Positions 1 to 5,215 of a stretch of DNA of 10,299 nucleotides are shown here, in pieces; within the stretch, counting starts at the first letter, position 1, and each line of letters begins with the position of its first letter. Origin of the DNA: Allobrachymonas sp. (GTDB lineage Bacteria > Pseudomonadota > Gammaproteobacteria > Burkholderiales > Burkholderiaceae_C). A program made the position numbers and the translations under genes. Location: contig JAUNUE010000047.1 of assembly GCA_030538335.1 (NCBI GenBank), forward strand, positions 1 to 10,299, given 5' to 3'. The notes beneath the pieces were generated by a model that was not told the DNA's origin, ran no database searches, and saw only the letters and a list, made by a program, of their open reading frames with translations.

Positions 1-151
1 ATGCAATGCCCGCAGCGATGCAGGCGACACCGGAAACGGCAACCTGGTCAGGGCCGGTAAAAAATGCCCCGAATGCGGCGCGCACGCCATGATCCGCAAG
101 GATGGCTGTGACTACTGCACCCAGTGCGGGCATGTGGGAAGCTGTGGCTAA
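1..151 (+). CDS. nrdJ: Adenosylcobalamin-dependent ribonucleotide reductase, C-terminal end (partial)
   Basis: The reading frame runs from base 2 to a TAA at 149-151 and gives the last 49 residues of a protein whose start lies outside the window. The tail holds a cysteine cluster: CPEC, then C-D-Y-C, T-Q-C-G and a final S-C-G. This matches, from memory, the zinc-ribbon-like C-terminus of class II (vitamin B12-dependent) ribonucleotide reductases. In that family the terminal cysteines are thought to re-reduce the active-site disulfide after each conversion of a ribonucleotide to a deoxyribonucleotide in the cytoplasm. The gene converges on rpoN and is followed 16 bases later by an intrinsic terminator. 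The catalytic barrel is not visible, so the call rests on the tail alone; another protein with a similar zinc ribbon is the main alternative. Confidence 0.8.
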   Translation, partial: CNARSDAGDTGNGNLVRAGKKCPECGAHAMIRKDGCDYCTQCGHVGSCG

Positions 152-167
152 GGTTGCCAAAAAGCGC

Positions 168-188
168 CGCAGCGACGTTGCGTTTTTT
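168..188 (+). terminator. Rho-independent terminator of the nrdJ-like gene
   Basis: A 6-bp stem (CGCAGC with GTTGCG, one G-T wobble) closes a 3-base GAC loop at 168-182 and is followed directly by six T at 183-188. A run of five A at 159-163 just before the stem could pair with the T tract, so the element may also work from the minus strand. It begins 16 bases after the stop codon. Confidence 0.75.
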
Positions 189-197
189 ATGGAGTAG

Positions 198-224
198 GGC
201 AGAACCTCCGCAGGAGATTCTGCC
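198..224. repeat. 27-nt palindromic hairpin, copy 1 (REP-like)
   Basis: Two 12-base arms around the 3-base loop GCA pair at 11 of 12 positions (GGCAGAA with TTCTGCC, CTCC with GGAG; one C/A mismatch at 205/217). It is the same length and geometry as a second hairpin 28 bases downstream and shares 18 of 27 bases with it. It lies in the gap between the converging nrdJ and rpoN ends. No T tract follows on either side, so it does not look like a standard intrinsic terminator. Confidence 0.65.
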
Positions 225-252
225 GTATGCAGGTGTTTGACAAGCAACATGC

Positions 253-279
253 GTCAGAATCGCCTATGGCGGTTCTGAC
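253..279. repeat. 27-nt palindromic hairpin, copy 2 (REP-like)
   Basis: The arms GTCAGAATCGCC and GGCGGTTCTGAC flank a TAT loop and pair over all 12 positions, one being a T-G wobble. Compared with the copy at 198-224, every difference outside the loop falls at positions that pair with each other, and two pairs are fully swapped (G-C to T-A, T-A to G-C). That suggests the fold, not only the sequence, is kept. Possible roles are mRNA 3'-end protection or a REP-type dispersed repeat. Confidence 0.7.
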
Positions 280-313
280 TGACAAGTTGGAGTCACCGCG
301 GTTCCACACAACC

Positions 314-353
314 TGTCTCTGCGGCCCTCTGCGTTCTCTGTACCTCTGCGGTG
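314..353. repeat. Short CTCTGCG tandem tract
   Basis: CTCTGCG occurs at 317-323, 327-333 and 344-350, with a variant CTCTGTA at 336-342, so the unit starts are 10, 9 and 8 bases apart. On the minus strand it reads as CGCAGAG repeats starting 19 bases after the rpoN stop. From memory, CRCAGAG-type tracts are scattered through intergenic DNA of many unrelated bacteria, with no settled function. The small peptide it would encode is not treated as a gene. Confidence 0.55.
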
Positions 354-372
354 AACGCAGCGTCTGATTTCA

Positions 373-1998
373 TCAACCTTCCAGGCTCTTGCGCAAATGC
401 GCAGGCGGAATTTTCAGCGCCTCGCGGTATTTGGCCACGGTCCGGCGGGCGCACTGGATGCCGCGTTCCTGCAGCAGTTCGCACAGGCGCTGGTCGCTCA
501 GGGGTTGGGTGGCTGATTCATTGGCAATGAGTTCCTGCAGCAGCGCCCGTACCGCGGTGCTGCTCGTGCCCGCGCTGCCGTCGTTGGAGGCAAGTGCTGA
601 ACTGAAAAAATATTTTAACTCGAACGTGCCGCGTGGGCTGGCGAGGTATTTGCCGTTGCATACACGGCTCACGGTGGACTCGTGCATCTCGAGTTCTTCG
701 GCGATTTCGCGCAACACCAGCGGTTGCAGGGCATGTACGCCTTCGTCAAAAAAGCCTTGCTGCTTTTGCACGATGGCTTTGGACACACGCAAGATGGTGT
801 CAAAGCGCTGTTGCAGGCTGCGCACCATCCAGCGCGCTTCCTGCAGGCGCTGTTGCAGCGCACCGGCGTCGCCGCCGCTGCTTTGGCGCAGGGCCTGGGC
901 GTAGACTTCGTGCACGCGCACCTTGGGCAGCACGTCGGGGTTGATGTCCACCTGCCAGGGCTGTTTGTGCGCTTGCGCGCCAGTGGCGCGGCGCACCAGC
1001 ACGTCGGGCACGATGGCGATCTGCTCCACATTGGCAAAGCACCGCCCCGGCTTGGGTTCGAGCGTGGCGATCAACTGCATGGCAGACTGGATCTGCGCCG
1101 CCGAAAACCCCGTGTGCTGCTGCAGGCTGCGCACATCGCGCCGGGCCAGGTGTTCAAGCGGTTGCTGGCAGACCTCCAGCGCCACCTCGCGCGCCAGCAG
1201 CAGGGCGGTTTCTGCGTCGCTGATGCGCATTGCCTTGAGTTGCAGCCGCAGGCATTCGCCCAGGTCGCGCGCGCCTACGCCAGGCGGGTCGAGCGTGCGC
1301 AGCAGGCGCAAAGCCACGGTGAGGTGGTGTTGCCAATCGACCAAGCTGCTGTCGGGTGCGGTGCCGGTGGCTTGCAACTGCTGTTGCAGCGCCTCGGCCA
1401 GCTCGCCCAGCGATTCTTCGAGGTAGCCGTTTTCGTTGAGCGATTCGATCAAACAGTACAGCGCCGCCTGGTCGGCTTCTTCCAGCCGCAAGGCCAACGC
1501 CTGGCCGTGCAGATGGTCGTACAGGCTGGCGTGGGCGGTATCGTAGTCGCTGAAGGTGTCATCGTCACTGTCGGCGCTGGCGCTGTAGCTGCTGGAGGCT
1601 TCGCCGTCCCAGCCTTCTTCGGTGGATGTGGCGTCTGTATCGCCAGAGGTGTCGGTGCGTGCATCGCTTTCGAGCGGCTTGGCATCTTGCTGGCGGCTCC
1701 AATCGTCGGTGCTGGCATCGACGGTGGAAAAAGAGGTACTGTCGTCTTCCATCACGCTGAAAGCATCGGTCTCGCCCATCAGGGTGTCGCCAAACTGGGT
1801 TTCAGGCGCGTCTTCGGGATACGTTTCTGCCTCGGATTCGGGCGCATCCGTGCGTTCGAGAAAGGGGTTGTCGGCCAGCATTTGCTGCAGTTCCTGCTGC
1901 AGTTCAACCCCTGAGAGTTGCAACAGGCGCAGTGCCTGTTGCAGTTGTGGTGTAAGGACGAGGCTCTGCGACGTGCGCAGTTGCAGGCCGGTTTTCAT
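373..1998 (-). CDS. rpoN: RNA polymerase sigma-54 factor
   Basis: This 541-residue protein is sigma-54, which directs RNA polymerase to -24/-12 promoters that need an ATP-driven enhancer-binding activator. Region I, glutamine- and leucine-rich, spans residues 1-50 and contains LVLTPQLQQALRLLQLS. An acidic, serine- and aspartate-rich region II covers about 51-155. The core-binding region follows (about 160-360, with DPPGVGARDLGECL at 237-250). A helix-turn-helix lies near 427-447, and the exact RpoN box ARRTVAKYRE at 517-526 would contact the -24 element. The E. coli protein is about 477 residues; the excess is mostly in region II. I chose the ATG at 1996-1998 because the protein there begins with the family's usual MKTGLQLR; the frame stays open to 2127, but that arginine-rich stretch overlaps lptB and looks spurious. 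It starts 11 bases after the lptB stop, so co-transcription is likely. The spacing to AGG, its only ribosome-binding cue, is 5 bases. Confidence 0.96.
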   Translation of the reverse strand: MKTGLQLRTSQSLVLTPQLQQALRLLQLSGVELQQELQQMLADNPFLERTDAPESEAETYPEDAPETQFGDTLMGETDAFSVMEDDSTSFSTVDASTDDWSRQQDAKPLESDARTDTSGDTDATSTEEGWDGEASSSYSASADSDDDTFSDYDTAHASLYDHLHGQALALRLEEADQAALYCLIESLNENGYLEESLGELAEALQQQLQATGTAPDSSLVDWQHHLTVALRLLRTLDPPGVGARDLGECLRLQLKAMRISDAETALLLAREVALEVCQQPLEHLARRDVRSLQQHTGFSAAQIQSAMQLIATLEPKPGRCFANVEQIAIVPDVLVRRATGAQAHKQPWQVDINPDVLPKVRVHEVYAQALRQSSGGDAGALQQRLQEARWMVRSLQQRFDTILRVSKAIVQKQQGFFDEGVHALQPLVLREIAEELEMHESTVSRVCNGKYLASPRGTFELKYFFSSALASNDGSAGTSSTAVRALLQELIANESATQPLSDQRLCELLQERGIQCARRTVAKYREALKIPPAHLRKSLEG

Positions 1999-2009
1999 GG
2001 CTGCCTGCA

Positions 2010-2825
2010 CTACATGCGGAAGTGCTCGCCGAGGTAGACGCGCCGCACGTCGGCGTTGGCGATGATGTCTTGCGGCGTGCCTGCGGCCAGTACGCTGCCC
2101 TCGCTGATGATGCAGGCGTGGTCGCAAATGCCCAGTGTTTCGCGCACATTGTGGTCGGTAATGAGCACACCGATACCGCGCTGCTTGAGAAAGCTGATGA
2201 TGCGCTGGATTTCGATCACGGCGATGGGGTCGATGCCGGCAAAAGGCTCGTCAAGCAGGATGAAGCGCGGTTGCGTGGCCAGCGCGCGCGCGATTTCGAC
2301 GCGGCGGCGTTCGCCGCCCGAAAGCGACAGCGCCGGGTTGTCGCGCAGGTGGCTGATATGCAGTTCATCGAGCAGCGCCTGCAGGTGTTCTTCGATCACG
2401 GCCTTGTCCAGCGGTTTGCCGTGTTCGTCGTGCTGCAGTTCGAGCACGGCGCGGATGTTGTCTGCCACATTGAGCTTGCGGAAGATGGATGCCTCTTGCG
2501 GCAGGTAGCTCAGGCCCATGCGCGAGCGTTCGTGGATGGGCAGCCTGTGTACGGGCTGGCCGTCGATATGGATGGTGCCGCCATCGGCACGCACCAGGCC
2601 CACAATCATGTAGAACGAGGTGGTTTTGCCGGCACCGTTGGGGCCGAGCAGGCCGACCACTTCGCCATTGCGCACGGTCAGCGAAACGTCTTTTACCACT
2701 TTGCGGCGGCCATAGGATTTTTCCAGATGGCTGATGACCAGCTCGCTGCTGGCGGGCATGTGGCTGGCCGTTGCCACCGGGTTTGCGGCGGTGGATTCGG
2801 CGACCGGTGCTTCGGTTTCGGTCAT
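2010..2825 (-). CDS. lptB: LPS export ABC transporter ATP-binding protein
   Basis: LptB is the cytoplasmic ATPase of the LptB2FGC complex, which extracts lipopolysaccharide from the inner membrane and pushes it along the Lpt bridge. The 271-residue protein has all ABC ATPase motifs: Walker A GPNGAGKTT (61-69), Q-loop glutamine 110, signature LSGGE (168-172), Walker B ILLDEP (189-194) and switch histidine 225 in TDHNVRET. It ends in YLGEHFRM, like other LptB proteins. The family is usually near 241 residues; the extra is a low-complexity N-terminus of about 25 residues. The ATG at 2823-2825 overlaps the lptA stop as ATGA, which supports this start; a second ATG at codon 23 is an alternative. 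A GGGG-CAAG-CCCC hairpin sits one base before the start codon in the RNA, so translation may depend on ribosomes finishing lptA. rpoN follows 11 bases after its stop. Confidence 0.96.
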   Translation of the reverse strand: MTETEAPVAESTAANPVATASHMPASSELVISHLEKSYGRRKVVKDVSLTVRNGEVVGLLGPNGAGKTTSFYMIVGLVRADGGTIHIDGQPVHRLPIHERSRMGLSYLPQEASIFRKLNVADNIRAVLELQHDEHGKPLDKAVIEEHLQALLDELHISHLRDNPALSLSGGERRRVEIARALATQPRFILLDEPFAGIDPIAVIEIQRIISFLKQRGIGVLITDHNVRETLGICDHACIISEGSVLAAGTPQDIIANADVRRVYLGEHFRM

Positions 2826-3466
2826 TGGGGCTTGCCCCCGATTTGCGTGCTGGGCTGCAGCGACATGGCCGGGCGCTTGGTGCCGGATGCTGCCGGGCCA
2901 CGCGGTACAGCGGCGCCACCACCTTGGCGCGGGCCGATCATGGCGCGCACACGCCCGCCCGGTATGCCATCGGGCGAAGGGGCGGCAGACGGGCCAGCGC
3001 CTACAGCGTTGTAGACCTCGGTGGCCTCGTTGTATTCGAGCGTTTCACCACGGATTTCATCGGCCAGCACATCGCCCGCCAGGCGGCGCATGACGGCTTT
3101 GCCGATCAGCCGCACCATTTGCGTTTTTTCGTCGCGCTCGATGCGGTTGGCCTGGCCTTCGATGAATTCATTCAGCCCTTCGCGTTTCTGGCGCATGAAC
3201 GCCTGCCTGCCCACCGCCACGGTGAACTGGTTGCCTTCGGCGTCTTGCCGTACTTCCAGCGTGTCGGAGCGCATCAGGATGGTGCCCTTGGTGCCGACCA
3301 CATTGCCGGTGGCGGTGGTGATCTTGTTCGCATCGTCGTGCCGCATGGTGTCGGCTTCGATGAAAAGCGGTTTGGCGCGGTCGGCCTGCTCCGCATGCAC
3401 CAGGCTGGTGCTCAAGGAAGTGCAGGCCACAACGCATGCCAGGACAGGACGGAAGGAGAATTTCAT
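2822..3466 (-). CDS. lptA: LPS transport periplasmic protein LptA
   Basis: LptA polymerises in the periplasm as the bridge that carries lipopolysaccharide from LptC to LptD. The 214-residue protein has a signal peptide of about 25 residues ending VHA before EQ. An OstA/LptA beta-jellyroll domain covers roughly 32-155, with FIEADTMRHDD, TTATGNVV and GETLEYNEATEVYNAVG as family hallmarks. Beyond about residue 156 lies a glycine-, proline- and alanine-rich tail of some 58 residues that adds to the usual length of about 185 and is probably disordered. The start is the first in-frame ATG before a good signal peptide; the ribosome binding site is weak. The stop overlaps the lptB start. No lptC or kdsC lies upstream, where these often sit in proteobacteria; the next gene upstream is dsbA. 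A candidate promoter lies at 3517-3546. Confidence 0.9.
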   Translation of the reverse strand: MKFSFRPVLACVVACTSLSTSLVHAEQADRAKPLFIEADTMRHDDANKITTATGNVVGTKGTILMRSDTLEVRQDAEGNQFTVAVGRQAFMRQKREGLNEFIEGQANRIERDEKTQMVRLIGKAVMRRLAGDVLADEIRGETLEYNEATEVYNAVGAGPSAAPSPDGIPGGRVRAMIGPRQGGGAAVPRGPAASGTKRPAMSLQPSTQIGGKPQ

Positions 3467-3506
3467 GAAAAGCGCAATGGATGAAGCAGGCAGGATTTGC
3501 CAAACA

Positions 3507-3516
3507 GGGTTAACCC
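3507..3516. promoter_or_regulatory. Perfect 10-bp palindrome, candidate operator of lptA
   Basis: GGGTTAACCC is a perfect palindrome directly downstream of the candidate TACAAT -10 box of lptA. The expected transcription start, about seven bases past that box, falls inside it. A regulator bound there could block initiation. No regulator is identified, and a palindrome this short can occur by chance. Confidence 0.3.
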
Positions 3517-3546
3517 ATTGTAGCTAGGGAAAGCGGCAAGGTTCTA
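3517..3546 (-). promoter_or_regulatory. Candidate sigma-70 promoter of lptA-lptB-rpoN
   Basis: On the minus strand the -10 box TACAAT (3522-3517) matches 5 of 6 consensus bases. The best -35 at a reasonable spacing is TAGAAC (3546-3541, 18-base spacer), matching only 3 of 6. The leader to the lptA ATG would be about 43 bases. The gap holds no other convincing promoter on this strand, and no clear terminator separates it from dsbA, so read-through from argS-dsbA remains possible. Confidence 0.45.
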
Positions 3547-3617
3547 CGCCAGGAGCATGACCCATCTCACGCGGGACACAGATAATTCTTGGTACCTTGC
3601 GAGGGAGGCGGTAAAGC

Positions 3618-4328
3618 TCAGCCTTTGGCTTCCTGCTGGGCAAGATGGGCGGCAATCTGCAGCGCACGGCTCAGGCTTTTGGCCATGGAGCCATCGCAAA
3701 AGTATTTTCCTGCCACACCAAACGAGGGCACGCCGTTGACCTGGTAGCCTTCGATCAACTGGTTGGCTTTTTTGAGGTTGGCGTCCATGCTGAACGAGTT
3801 GTAGGCGCTGGCAAAATCAACATCCTTCAGTTCGGGTTGCTTGCCAGCCCAGGCGATGATGGCGTCGGACGAAACCAGCGGCTCTTTGGCCACGTGCAGG
3901 GCGTGGTACACGCGCAGATGCAGGTCGTCAAGCTTGCCCAGGTCACGCAAGGCGTAGTACAGGCGCTGCAGCGGCTCGTGACCGGGGCTGCCAAAATTCA
4001 CGGGCACCATGTCGAAGGCGATGTTGGCTGGGGCCTGCTTGCGCCAGGCTTCCACCTCGGGGGCAAAGGTATTGCAATGTGGGCACCAGTAGCCAAAAAA
4101 TTCGGTCATGCTGGCTTTGCCAGCCGGTGCATCGGTTGGCAAGGGGTTTTTGAGTACGGCGTAGTCAATGCCTGCCACTGGTACCAGTGCCGCGCCAGAT
4201 GCAGCGCCGCCGGGAGCTGCCGCATCCTGTTTGGTGCAGGCCGTCAAGGCGCCGCCACCCAGCAGGAGCAGGCCCGAACCTGCAGCCAGGGTACGGGCAA
4301 AGTCACGGCGTTTCATGGGTGCAGTCAT
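3618..4328 (-). CDS. dsbA: DsbA-like thiol:disulfide oxidoreductase, probable Tat-exported lipoprotein
   Basis: This protein probably introduces disulfide bonds into exported proteins in the periplasm. The 236-residue sequence has a thioredoxin-fold active site CPHC at 82-85 (FFGYWCPHC) and the cis-proline loop GVPSF at 199-203, both as in E. coli DsbA. The N-terminus is unusual: twin arginines in KRRDFA (6-11), a hydrophobic stretch and a lipobox LTAC with cysteine 31, which together suggest Tat export and lipid anchoring. Mature residues also include a third thiol, cysteine 211 in KYFCDG, beside the active-site pair. The ATG at 4326-4328 has a strong AAGGAG five bases before it. The SPOR gene ends 42 bases upstream, so it is probably the last gene of the argS operon. 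A soluble periplasmic DsbA cleaved elsewhere is the alternative. Confidence 0.9.
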   Translation of the reverse strand: MTAPMKRRDFARTLAAGSGLLLLGGGALTACTKQDAAAPGGAASGAALVPVAGIDYAVLKNPLPTDAPAGKASMTEFFGYWCPHCNTFAPEVEAWRKQAPANIAFDMVPVNFGSPGHEPLQRLYYALRDLGKLDDLHLRVYHALHVAKEPLVSSDAIIAWAGKQPELKDVDFASAYNSFSMDANLKKANQLIEGYQVNGVPSFGVAGKYFCDGSMAKSLSRALQIAAHLAQQEAKG

Positions 4329-4370
4329 GGGGTCTCCTTGGGCGGTTGAAATAGGGGGGGATAGGTGTGA

Positions 4371-5207
4371 TCAGCGCTGTACGCGCACCAGTGCGGTTTC
4401 CATGCCGCCGCCTTCCAGGCGCGAACGCGCGCCGTCGGCCTCGGCCTTGGTGTTGTACGGGCCCAGGCGCACCTGGTACACCGTGCGGCCCGCTTGCTGG
4501 CGCTCGTTGACACGGGCATTCATGCCCAGCAGCGAGGCGCGGGCTTTTTGCGATTCGGCACCTTCAGGGTCGCGGAAAGCGCCGATCTGCACAAAGTAGA
4601 CAAAAGGTTCGGCACTGGCGGCCGGGGTGGTTTGAGGCTGCAGTGTGCCGCCCGCCGCCACTTGGGGTTGCTGGTTGCGTGCCTGCAACAAAGCGCCGAT
4701 CGGGTCGGCAGAGGCATTGGCCTGGCGTGCGGCTTCTTCGGCGCGTGCCCTGGCACGTGCCTGTTCTTGCGCCTGCATGTCGGCCTTGAGTTTGGCCGCA
4801 GCTTCGGCGCGCGCGCGGGCCAGTTCGGCCTCGCGTTCCACATCGGTCATGTCGGCGGGGGTGCTGGCACCATCCATGGGTGCGACGGCCACGCCTGCCG
4901 GATCCCCTGGTACGGTTACGACGGGCGGCGTGGTGGGCATGGGTTGCACGGTGCCGCTGGCGGCCTTGCCTGCCAGGGGTGCATTCGGATCCCAGCTTTT
5001 TTGCCGTGCTTCTTCAGCGGCCAGTTGCTCGGCTGTTTTGCTGGCGCCCTTGTCGGTAAACGGCGTGGGCACTTTGGTGATGTACACCGCCACCGCCAGG
5101 GCCACGGCCAGACCCACCACAATGCCGATGATGAAACCCACCACGCCAATGCCGCGTTGGGCGCTGCGGGCGGGTTGTTTGTGAGAATGAAGGTTCATGA
5201 TTTCCAT
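4371..5207 (-). CDS. SPOR-domain membrane protein, FtsN-like
   Basis: A 278-residue single-pass inner-membrane protein. A basic cytoplasmic N-terminus precedes one membrane helix at about 20-42 (GIGVVGFIIGIVVGLAVALA), giving an N-in, C-out topology. A proline-rich linker follows, then an alanine-, glutamate- and arginine-rich segment at about 121-165 that could form a coiled coil. The C-terminal SPOR domain (about 202-277) starts FVYFVQIGAF and includes YQVRLGPYNTKAEAD. SPOR domains bind denuded glycan strands of septal peptidoglycan, so a role in cell division is likely; I do not assign ftsN because SPOR proteins are numerous. It starts 8 bases after argS. The ATG at 5205-5207 lacks a ribosome binding site; a second ATG at 5196-5198, giving MNLHSHK, has a weak GGAA before it and may be the true start. 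Confidence 0.87.
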   Translation of the reverse strand: MEIMNLHSHKQPARSAQRGIGVVGFIIGIVVGLAVALAVAVYITKVPTPFTDKGASKTAEQLAAEEARQKSWDPNAPLAGKAASGTVQPMPTTPPVVTVPGDPAGVAVAPMDGASTPADMTDVEREAELARARAEAAAKLKADMQAQEQARARARAEEAARQANASADPIGALLQARNQQPQVAAGGTLQPQTTPAASAEPFVYFVQIGAFRDPEGAESQKARASLLGMNARVNERQQAGRTVYQVRLGPYNTKAEADGARSRLEGGGMETALVRVQR

Positions 5208-5215
5208 TTGCGGGA

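Noticed and set aside
293..372. A 26-codon minus-strand frame whose ATG overlaps the rpoN stop (TGATG).
   Set aside because: The overlap looks like coupling, but the peptide is just the translation of the CGCAGAG repeat tract, a common false gene.
682..1914. A 410-residue plus-strand open frame inside rpoN.
   Set aside because: It is exactly antisense to sigma-54, has no recognisable domain or start context, and is the expected by-product of GC-rich codon use.
1999..2127. A 43-residue N-terminal extension of RpoN.
   Set aside because: It is arginine- and histidine-rich, lies inside lptB in another frame, and the known family start MKTGLQLR lies downstream of it.
2022..3014. A 330-residue plus-strand open frame across lptB and the end of lptA.
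   Set aside because: It is antisense to two overlapping genes with clear family motifs and has no ribosome binding site.
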